DNA of 64,000 nucleotides from Apodemus sylvaticus (GCF_947179515.1 NC_067480.1:9667501-9731500); one strand, 5' to 3'; counted from the stretch's first letter, positions 44,101 through 57,185 are shown. A program made the numbers and translations. The notes: generated from the letters alone by a model not told the origin.

Positions 44101-46084
44101 ATGGATATATCGATGTTCCTCAGAGGTGTAATCTAGTGGTTGTCTGCCTGTCTGTGTTTTATGTGAGTTCGGGTATTATAAGTTAGAATATTATAACATT
44201 ATAGAGGGTCAGCTACTGATACCAGCTACTGAGAGAAACCTAAGACAATTTGATCTGAACAAAGTTTGGAGGCCCCTGGAGTGGATCTGAGCAGTAGGAA
44301 GAGCAAAGATCATTTTAGAGTACAAACTACGCATGCTGGCAAGCATGGCGTGAAGGCAGGGTAGCAGACACTGTCTATCCATGCCTCCTGCAGCATCTCC
44401 AGAGAAGCAGCTCCCTGTGGAGATGAGACGGGGCGTCTGCCACTCTCGGGCCTTGAGCACCTGGTTATGTTACTGGTTAGGAAACCAATCGAGGTGCAGA
44501 AGCCAAGCTGGAAGATTTGCCAAACACAGAGGAGCCCCCGAGGAGGCCTTTGAACGAATTAAATCTTCCATATTTGAATCTGTGCCTGAATTCTGTGGAG
44601 AATTCCAAAGAGGAAAGAGTGGATTCGAGGGCAAGTGTTCAAGTCTGAGTGGGTCCTCCAGTGGAACTTGGCTGGGACCTTCTGCTCTGAAAGGAGCCAG
44701 GCAGCACCCATAAGCTATCATACACAGCAGAGGCCGTTGCGTGTGAGCTGCCTTGAAAATGCTTTTCCCTGACTCTTGTTCAGGTTTATTCATGTGAACT
44801 ACAAAAGATGAGGAGCACAGAGTCTCATGGTAATTGTACAGGGTCCAGGGTCAAGGTTAAAAGAAGAAGAAAAAAGATTGTGGTAGCTGCGCCTGGTGGA
44901 GAGAAGCATTTCCCAGGTAAGAGTTCTGTGCAGAGCTCACAGGGATGGGGTGGTGGGGGTGAGGGGTGGGGAGGCATAGTTAGGATCCAGGAGGGAGGGC
45001 ATGGGAGGGCACTGCAGAAGGGTTCTGGGGGATGGGGACGGTTTGGAAACAAGGAGTAATAGAGCCGGAGAGAGATTCAGATGGAAAGAACTAGAGGAAA
45101 GTCGTGATCAGGTTTGCCTTGGACCAAGGCTAGATGCCATCCCATCCATCACTCCAGTATCGCCTGTCATGTCTGCCCTTTCCCTCACTCACCCAGCAAC
45201 TGGACCACTTGGGAATGTTTGTCTCAGACGAGGGTTATTGTGGCAGAAAAAAAATACAGAAGAAGTATAGTTTTAAAGTGAAGCTTCAAACACTGTGGCC
45301 CCAGAGGCAATCAGGAAATAAAAATAAAACTAAAACCAAATACTTGGATTGTGAGGGCCATATCTCCGCCACCAAGCCTGAATCATGAATGGGGACAGGA
45401 TACAAGTGGGTAGCGGAGGATGTTGGCAGCTTTGTGTTGCCCTCCGATCTTTTCTCCAAGATTCAACATGACAGGAGGCAGTGTACCCCAGAGCATCTGA
45501 GAACCCGGGGCCCTGTAGATCCAGCTCAAGTGATCGTGTCTTTGCATGACTCAGGGGACAAGCCAGGGTATTGAGGAAGAGCAGACCAAGGAGAACACAG
45601 AGGAACAGTGCATGTGTGTTGTATCTGATGTGTGGTGACACAGGATAGATCACACATTCGACAGCTCACAACACGGCATGTTCACCAGCCCTCAGTTCCA
45701 CTGTCTCGAGGCCTGGCACAGCAGAACTGGGTTCTGGGTGGCGTCATGAGACAAATTTAAAGGGTTCAGTGGCTGGGATGAGCCTTTGGCTTGAAGTTCT
45801 GGGGAGGCACATGTCCAGAGTCCCTCTTGGCACAGTGCAGCGCCTGTAGTCAGGAATGTTCCTACTAGCCAGCATCTATTTCTCCTCTGAGAGCAGCGGA
45901 GGGGCCATTCTTGACCCTGATTATGAACCTCTTCCATCTTCTCACTTTCAGTGTCTACCTCCTTGTCTGCAAGGGTGGGACAATCAGCCCAGGCCACAGG
46001 AGCAGGCTGCTGCAAGGTTTCCGATGATGGAGCTGGTGCCTGTTTGAAAGTCAGTTTGTTTGGGTTGTCTGGTCCCCAGGGTGC
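44101..46084. other. Mostly unique DNA, no gene recognised
   Basis: I recognise no interspersed repeat here. A G-rich stretch (GGGATGGGGTGGTGGGGGTG, 44,941-44,975) could form a quadruplex. Frames of 83-141 codons (44,381-44,713 plus, 45,692-46,117 minus) lack any recognisable domain, and the second runs into SINE sequence. Confidence 0.5.
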
Positions 46085-46300
46085 CTTTACTGGATTTGTT
46101 CTGAGACAGGATGTCATGTATTCTGGCTTGTCCTTGAACTCACCATCTATCCAAGGCTGGCGTTGCTATCTGGTCCTCCTGTCTCCACGTGCTGGGATTC
46201 CAATCATGTACCACCACACTAGGTTTATGCTGGGGATCAAACCCAGGGCCTGGGCAAACTAGGCAAGCATTCTATAACTGAGCTGCATTCCCAATCCTCA
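46085..46300 (-). mobile_element. B4-type SINE (B1 plus ID halves, minus strand)
   Basis: The plus strand gives a diverged reversed B1 half (CTGAGACAGGATGTCATGTA, GTGCTGGGATTCCAATCATG) followed by the reversed ID half (GGGGATCAAACCCAGGGCC, CTATAACTGAGCTGCATTCC). That order is diagnostic for rodent B4 composites. Confidence 0.85.
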
Positions 46301-46374
46301 GAGAGCCTTCACAGCAGCCCCAGGATGGGTATTTGCTTGAGTAAGTGAGAAATGATGGTGGTGGTGATGATGAT

Positions 46375-46375
<1 letters not shown>

Positions 46376-46404
<29 letters not shown>
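46376..46404 (+). repeat. (GT)n microsatellite
   Basis: About 14 GT units next to a GGTGGTGATGATG stretch. Confidence 0.97.
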
Positions 46405-46405
<1 letters not shown>

Positions 46406-48190
46406 GTATTCTAGGAGCTGAGTATCTCAGGGGTTCCCCTTTTAGAATGCTATCTCTTACACCAAGATTCTAAAGGTCAGTGACATAAAGGTGATGCCAG
46501 GAGCCCCTAAGAAGCATTGCAGGACAAAGGAAGTATGGTGGCCTCTTTCCTTCTATGTTGTGGCCCTAGTAAGCAGGCACAGGATATGCTACGGTCATCT
46601 AGGCAACTGCAACTTCCCCAGTATAAATCTCCAGAACCTAGCGTCTCTCTCTGAGGCTCTCCTCCTCTCCTCTGCCTCCTGGGCCCACTGCAGCCCAGAT
46701 CCACACTGTCTCACAATCTGTCCGGCTCCTGGGGAAACTCAGAACGAGACTTTAAGATAAAGCAGGGAGCAACACAGCAGCCCCATGCTGCCTCTGAGCT
46801 AGATCACAGGTGGAAGTCAATGACCTGGACGTGGGCCTCCATCTTGCCTGGTAAGTGCACTTCAGCTAACCACATTAAAGGCATCCACTTGTGCTAGGCA
46901 GAGAGATGTGCCAGCACCCAAACCTTGAGTGACATAAATGACAGTTATGCCCCCCACCCCCCAGCCCCATCAGGCCTGTCCGTGCACGGGCTGCGGTGCC
47001 AGCATAGAGACTTGCAGCGTGATGTGTCTTCTTGCCACTGCTACAGGTACAGGAGGTGCCAGTGCCTGTCATCTGCTCTGGAGATGCCACAGGGTTTGTA
47101 GGAGGGGGGGAGGCGGGAGGAGGGGGAATGGTCGGGACGATAGGATGGGGGTGGGGGAGGTGTGTCACTGAGACCAGAAAAATGGTTCTGTGCTTTATTG
47201 AGCTTGTCAGAAAGATTTAGGGGGAGAAAGGTTTCAGAAAGGTGTATATAAGGGTCTGATGGGGACCAGACTTCTGAGATGTTGTAACGGTTTCAGTGAC
47301 ACTGAAAGTCTTAACTTATATCAAAAGTGAAGACTAGTGGACCAAGAAACCCTGGCTCTCGGTGCCTGCTCCTGCTTTCCACTGAGTAAGCAACCCTTGG
47401 GGAGGAAACGAAAAAGTCTCTGGTCCCCAAGAAGCTCCAGATATGTCTGGAACGCTGAGCTGTGCGGGCCAGCCAGCCAGTGAGTCTGGTCAGCTTTGTC
47501 ATCAGAACTGATCCCAGATTCAATGTCTTGCCTCCATGTTTACTGTGTCCGTCCAAACCAGGTGCCCCTGCAGTGTTCTGACCCACTCCTTGCTTCCCTT
47601 CCGTCTAATACCTAGTGATACATCTCCTGGCAGCAGCTATACGATTCATAAAACAGATCTCACAGGCCTGGTTAGACCCTCTCCCGCCATCTTTCCTGTG
47701 CCTCTTCTACCCAGAACACTGCATTGTGGCGACTCCATGAGCCTCAGCTCTTCCCCACATGCTGTGGTATCCCTCATTGTCTCCAGCAATGGTCTGTGCA
47801 TGTCGAAGTACAGTGTATAAGCAGCAAAATTATTCTCCCTTCTTAGAGATTCCTTTAATTAAGTTCAACAAATTAATAGCTATATTAATAGCATTAATTA
47901 ATTAATTAATAGCATAGCCAATACTTCATGGAGTGCTGAATATTCTCACATGACTGCCCTTCCTTTTTTTTCTCTCCCCTCCTCTCTTCCCTCCCTCTAA
48001 GAACAAATACTTATGAGTGTTTGCTTCTTTCATCGAGCACATTGTTCTAGAGAGTCCTCTATGCTTTGTACACAGCCCTTTTCCTTTACCTTTACCTTTA
48101 CCTTTAGGTTAGAGTACTAAAGCAGTGTTCCAATGCACAACTGTATCACAGTCCATGTGTTCACCTTCAGATGGGCATCACAGCCGTCCA
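46405..48190. other. Mostly unique DNA with G-rich and TTAA tracts
   Basis: Holds a G-rich run (GGAGGGGGGGAGGCGGGAGG, 47,101-47,160), a (TTAA)n cluster at 47,895-47,920 and a (CCTTTA)n run at 48,078-48,106. No gene is recognised. A frame at 45,856-46,262 overlaps the B4 SINE. Confidence 0.5.
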
Positions 48191-48429
48191 TCTTGTTTTA
48201 ATTTTTACGAATACAAGTGCATTAAGTGTGACTTTTCGGGAGGATATGCTTTCATTCCTCTTGTGTAAATACCAATGGGTATCATGGCTGACTATTACGA
48301 TATGTGTACTTTTAACGTAACTTCTTATGTGGTTTACTAACTTTCGTTTTTTACTAGCAGTGTTTATGACTGTCAGTCATTACAAGTTCCTGCTCTTGCT
48401 TTTAAATTGCCTAGTGGAGTCTCAACATT

Positions 48430-48583
48430 TTTCCTGATGGGGCCATGGCACGGCACACACGTGGAGGTCAGAGGGCAGCTCCCAGGAGCCGCTGATTCCT
48501 GCTGCTCTCTGTATGTGGGTTTTAGGACTCAAATTCAGGTTGCATGGCATGGGCTTGTGCCCACTGAGCCGTTCCCTGGCCCT
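48430..48583 (-). mobile_element. B3-type SINE (minus strand)
   Basis: CACACGTGGAGGTCAGAGGG, CTCAAATTCAGGTTGCATGG and CCCACTGAGCCGTTCCCTGG are the reversed 3' half, middle and tRNA-like head of rodent B2/B3 SINEs. Confidence 0.75.
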
Positions 48584-48613
48584 GGAAGATTTAAAACCTT
48601 ATTCTGTAGGTTC

Positions 48614-49012
48614 TGTGCTGGCTATCTTTATGTTAACTTGACACAAGCTAAAAGCATCTGAGAGGAGGGAAGCTCAGTTGAGAAAATGCCTCTGTATTGG
48701 TCTGTGAGCAGACAATTTTCTTAGTGTCAATCAGGCCTTTTCTGAATTAGTGATTGATGGGGGAGGGTCCAGCCTTTTGTGGATGGGGACACCCTGGGGT
48801 TGGCCATCCCAGGTTCTATCCAAAAAACAGCCTAAGCAAGCCACGAGGAGCAAACAGTCAGCTCCCTGGCCTCAGATCTTGCCTCCAGGTCCCTGCCCTG
48901 CTTGGGCTCCTAGTGTGACTTCCCTCAGTGCTGGACTGCCACCTGGAAGTGTAAGTAAAACAAACCCAATTGGTTTTGGTCCTGGTGTTTTGTAATAGCA
49001 ATAAAAACCCTT
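48614..49012 (-). mobile_element. Family A repeat, complete, minus strand
   Basis: It starts TGTGCTGGCTATCTTTATG with the reversed TTAACTTGACACAAGC box, includes AATTAGTGATTGATGGGGGA, and ends with reversed GCAATAAAAACCCTTC. This is the only complete minus-strand copy in the window. Confidence 0.8.
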
Positions 49013-49659
49013 CTATTCTATTCTATTGCTATTCTAAATGAGGTATATTTTACATCACAACCTTAATGGCAGTCGATGTTACACATTTTGCAGGTAAATG
49101 TCTTTTCAAACATTTTACTCACATTTTGTGAGTATTATAGGGGCTCTTTGTGTATTCTCGAATATGTCGTTTATTAGGTATTTGTTTCCCAAGTACCTCT
49201 TCCTATCTCTTAATGCTATCTGCTAGAAATCTTACAGCTAAATTTTTTTTTTTTTACATTTATATCTAGAATCCATTGCGAGTTGATTTGCATGAATGAG
49301 GTAAGAATCTCAGTTTGTGGGATTTTCATTTGTTTGTAAATGGATGCTCCTTTGCTGGCACCATTTACTGGTAGGCTGTTGTTCCTGTAATGAGTTCATG
49401 ACATCATCACTGAAACTCAATTGAGCTCGTGTAGGTGGGGACCTATTTCTGGACTCTAGTCAATCGATCCCTCCCAGCCGTGATTCACATTACCATGAAG
49501 CAGGCCTTTGAGTACACAGGGGGGCAGTACCATGTGTTCTTCTTTAGAATTCTTCTTACTGTTGTTGGTCCTTTGTCTTCTGCATACCAATTTTATTCTA
49601 AATTTGTGGATCTTTACTAGAAACATCCTGTTGAGATTGTGATTGAAGTTGTATTTGAA

Positions 49660-49990
49660 GTTGTATTAAGTCTTTTAGGAAATGGAATCTGTAGTTAAAA
49701 TCCTCCCACAAAGAAAGACTTCAGGTCTAAATGGCTTCAACAGGGAAATTTAACAAGCATTAGAAAGTTATAACAGCAACTGAAAGCAAGCTTTCCCAGA
49801 ATGTAAAAGAGGATGGAACAGGTTCACACTTACTAAAGGAGGCCAACATGATCCGAGAATACAAAAACCACCATGTTACAGGAAAGGGGAACTGATAGCT
49901 GGTATCTCTCAATAGAGACACAGACATCCTTAACCAAATAGTACATTTAACACGGCCTTAAACCCTATTCCCCCAAAGCATCCTGAATGG
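49660..49990 (+). mobile_element. Ancient L1 ORF2 fragment (plus strand)
   Basis: AAAGACTTCAGGTCTAAATGGC, followed by CAACAGGGAAATTTAACAAGC, is the decayed reverse-transcriptase region of an old L1 in sense orientation. It lies head to head with the minus-strand fragment on its left, which may reflect 5' inversion on insertion. Confidence 0.6.
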
Positions 49991-51764
49991 GTACAAATAA
50001 TGGCGGAGCTCAGCCCCAGACAGTGAGGTGGCAGGAAGTCCTGTCAGCCATCATGAAGACTACAGAAGTCTCCATTTTCACTTCCCACATGTCTTCCAGA
50101 GTTACTGGGTGCAGAATTAGAACAGGCAGCTCGGAGGGCCACCTCCTGCCTTCCAGTGCTTGTTGTGTTCCTCTCCACCACACCCTACTCCACCTGTACC
50201 CCACCGCACCCCCACTCTGTACTTGTCGACTGTCCCACAGACCCCATCTCTCACTCCTGACTCGTCTTCCAACAGATCCTGTCTACAGCTCCATGCAGCC
50301 TGCTGCTTCCCAGTCAGCTGCTTCTTACAAGATCACGGGCTCCATCTTTAGTTCATGCCTTAGACTGTGTGTGTGTGTGTGATTGTATGTATGTATATCT
50401 GTGTGTGTGATATATATGTATTACTTCTCTATGTTCAGTCGCTATTTAGAACTTCATCCTACATCGCATTTAGCCCCAGCCTCTTAGTGGTACTTGCTGC
50501 TTCCCTGAAAAAAACAAAAAAAGAAAAAACCCTGCAGCCCTCAGGCAATCATAGTGGTCCGAATGTCTCTGCAGTCCACATGTTCATTAATGCTGGTCCG
50601 CAGCCTCTGGAGTTACCAGTCATTGGAGCATCAGTAGACATTCAAATGTGAACAGCTTTTCAACAACAAAGATCAGAATCTCTCTTCCATCACAGGCTAA
50701 TACAACAGAGGCAGAGCAGATTGGTTTAGTTGCCCTGTGACAATAGGAACTCTTCTTCCTGGACAGAAACCCTCCAGGGATGTCAGGGTTTCTCCGTCTC
50801 TGGGTTCCTTTCCCACTGTGCGCTTTTCTGTATGTGCAAGCAAGGCTTAACCTTTGCCTCTGGCTCCCTGGAAGCTGGACTTTGGGTAGCCTGGGTAATG
50901 TCCTACTCTGCCTGCTGCATGATGAACTGGTTTTCTTTGCTTGCAGAGGCTTGTGTTTTTCTGTCAGTGTTGTGGGAATCTGAAAGCTGACTCATTAGAG
51001 TGTCCGCAGGGTGCAGGTGAGGCAAGCGCAACCTGTCCCTTCTCAGTCTGAGGGGCTTCCTGATCCCTTCCCACCTCACTTCATGAGGCTCAGCCCCCTG
51101 GGCCTTTCGTTCTAGGAACCCACCCTCCCTTCTTCCACCCCCACCCTACCCCATTCCTAGCAACACAGTAAAATCTCTTCCTTAAAGCTGAACATTTCCC
51201 CTTCCGGCTTCTATTTTGCTCCTTTCCTACCCTCACTATCTTCTGGAAAGATAAGTCTGTATTCCCTGTCCCTCATTTCTGGACCACCTCCTTGGCTTTC
51301 AGAGCCCCTTTCTTACTGGCTTCACAACATTCTGATTTTTTTCCCACAATGCTTCACGTTCTTCAGATTTGGGTAATATTCTGGGTAGTTTTAGGCCACT
51401 AACTGGAGCTGGCCATGGCATGCCAAGATCCTTGGTTGTATGCCATTTCTGGATGGGTAGAAGATGGAGTTTTACTCACTATGTGAGTGCGAGTTGAGCA
51501 AGTTGTTGATGTCTAAGGGAGGAAGGCATATTGCTCCCTGCTCTGAAGTCACTCGGCTCGGACTCATTGGAACACATATCCCAGCTCTTCCGGGTTTCAG
51601 GGTTTGGACACAAAGAATAACTATGGCCAAGGCTCTCCTTGATCTCCAGCTCGCTGCCTGCAGACCTGGCAGGGAGCTCTCACATATGAGCCAGTTCTCT
51701 ATGGTAAACCTCTCGCTTGCTGCCTCTCTTGACTCAAGAGGGTGAGTCTCCTGTGTCCTCTGGT
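49991..51764. other. Mostly unassigned intergenic DNA
   Basis: A short GT/TATG tract lies at 50,367-50,420 and an A-rich stretch at 50,508-50,529. No gene is recognised. Frames of 86-131 codons are unsupported. Confidence 0.5.
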
Positions 51765-52160
51765 ATATACACAAACACACAGATACAAACGTACAGACAT
51801 ATACAAGCACACACATGCACAACACACACATGCAGGTACACACACACACACACACACACACATACACATACAGAGAGACCACACACATACCTAGACATAC
51901 AAGCCAACACAAAGACAGGCAGACACAAACACATTCATACACATGCACACAAAACTTACATGCAGATAGACATACACAGCGGCATACAGATATGCACACG
52001 TACATAGACCCATAGACACAAAACTACACACACAGATAGACAAGTACATACAAGCACATATATAGACAGATGCAAGCATTCATATGCAAACACATATGCA
52101 GATAGACACACAAACCCATGCACAGACACACATACATGCACACAGTCACACATAGATGCG
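51765..52160 (+). repeat. Degenerate (CA)n/ACAT-rich tract
   Basis: About 395 bp of interrupted CACACA, ACAGATAGACA and TACATGCACA units, with one clean CA run at 51,838-51,860. Cys/Val/Tyr-rich frames of up to 177 codons on the minus strand are artefacts of this. Confidence 0.95.
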
Positions 52161-53186
52161 CATATAGAATCTCCAATTTGTTCTGCTTCTCCGGAATATC
52201 TAAACTAATGTGGACAGGCTCTGCATTCTCCAGAGCCCTCTGTGCTTTCTCCAGGTCCTGTGGCCTCTCTGCTTCCCTTGCCAGGTTCCTCATTTAGGGG
52301 TGAGGAGAACTCGCAGCCACCTCTGTGCCTCAGCGCTAAGTTTCTGTGTTGCTGGACATGGTGCTCTGCCCAGGAAGCGGTTTCCCCATCCTTCCCTGAC
52401 TCTCACCTTCTGAATTATCTGCCACTCAGCGAGGTTCCAGAGTTCCACATCCAGCCGTAACTAACGATCATCCTCAGAGTTGATGAACGCTGTTAGCTCT
52501 TGTTGTCAGTTTCAACATTGAAAGTTTTTTAATGATGAGGATTTTTGCTTCAAGTTTTTCCATCCCTAGCGTCTAGGGCAGATCTTGTCTCCAGTCAAGA
52601 AACTGCTGTACCTGGGTTAATGAAGGAAGAGTTGGGGATGCTTTAGCTTTTGAAAGAATGTGGAGATAATCTGGTCCCCACAAAGGGAGGTGCAAAGAGG
52701 ACCTTCATCCTCTACTCTCCTTTTTCCAACTGTCTTTCAAACTGCCATGTGGTTTGGAGTCTTTCTTTTTTTAATTAATTTACTTTATATTCTGATAATA
52801 GCTTTCCCTCCCTTCTTTCCTCCGAGTTCTTCCCTGTACCCCATCCCCACCCACTCCTCCTCTCTTTCTCTTCAGAAAAGAAGAGGCCTCCCATGGGTGT
52901 CAACCAGCTTTGGCATATCAAGGTGCAGTAAGAAGTGCATCTTCCCTACTGAGACTAGATGAGGCAGCCCCGTAGGAGGAAAGTAGGCAGACAACAGACT
53001 CAGGGACAGCCCCTGCTCCCTTTGGTGGGTGTCCTACATGGAGATGAAGCTGCACAACTGTAACACATGTGCAGAGGGCCTTGGCTAGCCCCATGCACAC
53101 TCCCTGGTTGCCAGTTCTGTCTCTGTGAGCCTCTATGAGTCAAGGTTAGTTGATTCTGTAGGTTTTTCTTATGTCTTTGTGCTTCC
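52161..53186. other. Unassigned intergenic DNA
   Basis: No gene or firm repeat is recognised. The stretch 52,770-52,900 (TTTACTTTATATTCTGATAA followed by CCC-rich text) resembles an L1 3' end but is short. Confidence 0.45.
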
Positions 53187-54785
53187 TTTTTTCTTTTTTT
53201 TTAATTGAATATAATCTTTATTACATTTCCAATGGTAAAATCTTTCCCGGTTTCCCCGCTCCCCAAAAACCCCAAGCCCTCCTCCTACCCCCTGCCTCCA
53301 AGTATATGCCCCTCCACCCAACCCATTTCCACCTCCCCCCACCCCGATTTCCCTTTGTTGGGGCATCTATTGAGCCTTCACCTGACCAAGGACCACTCCT
53401 CCCACTGATGCCCGATAAGGCACCCCACCCTCTCCACCTATGGTGTTTATTTTATCTCCCTCTTTCAGAGAGACTCATGCACCCCCTCCCCAGTCCTTCT
53501 TGTTACTTAGCTTCTTTGGGTTTGTGGATTGGAGCATGGCTATTCTTTATTGAAAGACTAATCTCCAGTTAGAAGTAAGTGGGTACCATGTAAGTCTTTC
53601 TGGGGCTCAGTTACCTCACCCAGGGTGAGCTTTTCCATTTGCCTGCAAATTTCATAATGTCATTGTTTTTAATAGCTGACTAATACACCATTCTGTAAAT
53701 GTTTTACTCTTTTTTTTTAAAATCTATTCTTCAGTGGAGAGACATCTAGTTTGTTTCCAGTTTCTGGCTATAATGAATAAAGCTGCTATGAACATAGTTG
53801 AGCACGTGTCCTTGTGGAATGCTGAAGCATCCTTTAGGTATATGACCAGAAATAGTATAGCTCTGCCTTGAGGTGGATCTATTCCCAGTTTTCTGAGAAA
53901 TCAGCAAATTGGTTTCCAAAGTAGCTTTACAAGTTTGCACTCCCACCAGCAATGGAGGAGTGCCCCCGCCCCTGCTCCACATCTTTGCCAGCATGTGCTG
54001 TCCCTTGAGATTTTGATCTTAGTCATTCCGATGGGTGTATGGTGAAATCTCAGAGTTATTTTGATTTGCATTTTCCTGATGACTAAGGACACTGAACATT
54101 TCTTTTAAGTGCTTCTCGGCCATTCAAGATTCCTCTGTTGAGAAGTCTATTTAGTTCTGTACCCCATTTTTTAATTGGGTTATTTGGATTGTTGATGCCT
54201 AACTTCTTGAGTTCTTTATATTTTGGATATTAGCTCTCTGTCAGATGTATAGTTGGTGAAGAGCTTTCTGAAATCTGTAGGCTGTTGTTTTGTTCTATTG
54301 ACAGTGTCCTTTGACTTATAAAAGCTTTTCAGTTTCATGAGACCCCATTTATTAATTGTTGATCTTGGTGCCTGAGATCTTGGTGTTCTGTTCAGGAAGT
54401 TGCCTTCTGTGCCAATGAGTTCAAGGTTACCTCCGCTTTATTTTCTATCAGTTTAGTGTATCTGCTTTTTGTTGAGGCTTTTGATACGCTTGGACTTGAG
54501 TTATGTGCAGGGTGATAGATATGGATCTATTTGTATTTTTCTACACCCAGACATCCAGTAAGACCAGCACCATTTGTTGAAGATGTTTTCTTTTTTCCAC
54601 TGTATAATTTTGCCTTTGTTGTTAAAAAAATCAAGTCTTCATAGCTGTGTGGACTTATTTCTGGGTCTTTGATTTGATTCCATTGATCCACCTAACTGCT
54701 TTTATGCCAATTCCTCAAGTTTTTTTTAAAATAACTTTTTCTCTGTAGTACAACTTGAAATCAGGGTTGGTGAGGTTTTGTATTT
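53187..54785 (-). mobile_element. Older murid L1 3' end (Lx-like), minus strand
   Basis: A T-rich tail and TTATTACATTTCCAATGG mark the 3' end. Reversed ORF2 follows, with GCTATGAACATAGTTGAGCA, CACTCCCACCAGCAATGGAG and CAGCACCATTTGTTGAAGAT. It resembles the 34.7-kb L1 but is far more diverged, with many stops. The 5' part is truncated at about 54,785. Confidence 0.88.
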
Positions 54786-55051
54786 TTGAAGAGAGAAGTA
54801 GTCATCTAAATTGTTTCCCTTGGTTGGAAAATTTGGAATGTGAAACCTCTCTACCCTCCCATACTGACTCAAGGCTCTCTAGTCATCTGGGTTGCAGCTA
54901 TAGCTATACCCAGATATAGCTCAATCTATCAGAAATACAGTTCAAACTAGAACACATGCCCTAACCCTGCTGGAGAAATAGCTCATATTCCAGACACAGG
55001 CAGATGGGATACTGGAATTATTCTTGCTCTTTTTGGGGGGATGGGGGAAGG

Positions 55052-55193
55052 CGGTTTCAAGACAGGGTTTCTCTGTGTAGCCCTGGCTATCCTGGAACTC
55101 GCTCTGTAGACCAGGCTGGCCTCAAACTCAGAAATCCACCTGCATCTGCCTCCCAAATTCTGGGATTAAAGGTGTGTGCCACCACTGCCTGGC
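55052..55193 (-). mobile_element. B1 SINE (minus strand)
   Basis: CAAGACAGGGTTTCTCTGTG, CTGTAGACCAGGCTGGCCTC and GGGATTAAAGGTGTGTGCC are B1 in reverse, ending at CTGCCTGGC. The T-rich tail is replaced by a G-rich stretch. Confidence 0.96.
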
Positions 55194-56779
55194 TATGCCT
55201 CCTCTTAACTCTGTCTCTGGGTCATGTTCTTGGATGTGCTCTACAATCTTTTCACCTGCTTTGTTAACCCCATAACAACAAAGATTCACTGAATCCTGTG
55301 AGCAACCTACCCTCTTTGTAACCAAGAATGGGGAAAGTACTCCAGATTTGTCCTTGAAACAGTTTTGTATGTCAGCGGCATTGCATTTTGGGGTCTGAAT
55401 TACATTGCTTAGACTAATGAACAGTAATATTTTTGTTGCCTTTCATGTGGAATTTCTGGCGCCTTCCCTCTTATTCCCCAGTTCATTGCATGTCCCTTAG
55501 CAAACCCCCATTGTAACAAGCTGACCACCACACACTGAGGTAGATAGACAGAGAGGGAGTGTTGGCAGCAGGGGTGTGTGGCATCCAGCAAGGCTGGGGC
55601 GTGGAATAGGTGACCACACCTACAATCCTACTGCCTCAGCTTAGTCACACAGTACCCCATTCTCATGCCACTCCCAACCCTGCTTTGGGACCCATGGGGC
55701 TGTAATCTGGAGGCATGGACGCACTTGGTGGACACGGAGGTAGGAAGACTCCTGGAGTTGCTGTTGTCCCCCACCACCTCGGAGACTCAAAAACAAGAAA
55801 TGTCTTTGAGAGTGTTCTATGCTGCAATTGCTTCATCAAAATGAGCTAAGGCGTTGAAATTTGACTCAAGCTGTATCACTATAAAATATTTAAATAACTT
55901 GTTATTAGAGTGCAAAAAAGCTCAAACTTTATTAATTTGATGCATATCTTTTTTATATAAAAGTGAGGTGTCAGAAATTAATGTACAGGCTCCCAGGAAA
56001 AAGGTGAGGCACCCCCTTCCCCTCAGGACTCCTTTGTGCGCCTTTCTCCTGGGACTTACAGAATGCTCCAGCTGGGAGCTGTGGTAGGCAGTTTTCCTCT
56101 CTGTATTTCCTAGGTTTCTGAGTACCCCAGAAGAGAACAGGGAAGCTAGGAAGTTCTAGGTATGGCATCCATCCCCAGAGGAGATAGAGGCCCTCACCAG
56201 AGCTCAGAGCACTGGACTGCCTTCCCTCCTACCACACGCTCACTCGGAGTGTGCTCCGCTTTGATGCCCAAGCTGGCTTTCATTAGCAAGGCTCTGGCAG
56301 CCCATGGCACCTTTGTTTTTGCTCTGTATAAATCTCTTTCATCTCCTGACTCTGTGGAGACAACAGCATCCCTTTCTCTCACCGTATTTACTTCATGCAG
56401 ACGTATGGATGATGGTATGTCATACAACCCTTCTGGCTGCGGGGAGCTTTCTCGGTCTCCTAGACTTGCCGAGAGGTACTCCCTTTGAGAAACTCTGAGG
56501 TCAAAGACAAGACCCATTTTTTCCCCTAAATCTCACAATCTGCATTGCTAAAGTATTATCAAGTTGGGAGAAAGTGACCCGTCCATAATGGATATAAAAA
56601 TACAAACTGTATCCCTTAAAATGTGGAAATAAATCAGGAGAGTGATTCATGGTTCTGTTCAGAGCCTGAGAGCAGTGTTGAATTGGCAAGAGAGGCCCAT
56701 GGGCTTGTGTAAGTCAGACAGAAAGATCTGGTCTGTGCTAACAATGCCCAGCAGCCAGACTGATTTGTGTTCTTCGCAC

Positions 56780-56785
<6 letters not shown>

Positions 56786-56815
<30 letters not shown>

Positions 56816-56905
56816 TTGTATGTGTGAGTATCTCTGTATGTGATTGTGTGAGTCAGAGTGTGTGTAAGAGTGTGAGTATGTGTGTTTGTGTCTGTGTGTG
56901 TGTTA
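56786..56905 (+). repeat. (GT)n and degenerate GTGAG tract
   Basis: About 14 clean GT units followed by interrupted GTGTGAGT/GTATGT units. Confidence 0.96.
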
Positions 56906-57004
56906 TACAAAGCATATGGATGTGTGCATATGTGCAGAGGTCAGATCAGAATTTCATGCGTCTTCCTCTCTCTGACTTGTTGAGAGACGCGGTCTCCCAC
57001 TGAA

Positions 57005-57185
57005 CCAGAAGTGAGTTTGGTTAGACTGTCTGGCCGGCAAATCCTTGGGATCCACCTGTCTCCACCTCCCGATGCTATGGTTACAGGCATGCTCAGCCGT
57101 GTCAGGCTTTCTAAATGGATGCTGGGGATTTAAACCAAGATTATCTGAACTGTCTTATACATGGAGCCATTTCTGAAGTCCCAAG
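57005..57185 (-). mobile_element. tRNA/7SL-derived SINE (B3/B4-like), diverged
   Basis: GTGAGTTTGGTTAGACTGTCTGGCC, GATGCTATGGTTACAGGCATG and GATGCTGGGGATTTAAACC followed by GAGCCATTTCTGAAG follow the order of a reversed rodent SINE of the B3/B4 group. Confidence 0.6.

Larger units (their letters stand above)
48191..49655 (-). mobile_element. Ancient L1 fragment (L1M-type)
   Basis: The plus strand reads as the complement of old L1 sequence: GGGCATCACAGCCGTCCATC-like text near 48,173, GTATTCTCGAATATGTCGTT near 49,151, and GCACCATTTACTGGTAGG and GACCTATTTCTGGACTCTAG at 49,358-49,460. It is split by a B3-type SINE at 48,430 and a family A copy at 48,614. Confidence 0.6.
54786..57004. other. Intergenic DNA around a B1 and a GT tract
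   Basis: Apart from the B1 at 55,052 and the GT tract at 56,786 I recognise nothing firm. Frames at 56,162-56,517 run on both strands without a recognisable product. Confidence 0.5.

Noticed and set aside
45692..46117. 141-codon minus-strand frame
   Set aside because: Its start lies in a B4 SINE and the rest shows no known protein.
51472..52005. 177-codon Cys/Val/Tyr-rich minus-strand frame
   Set aside because: Most of it is translated CA-repeat DNA.
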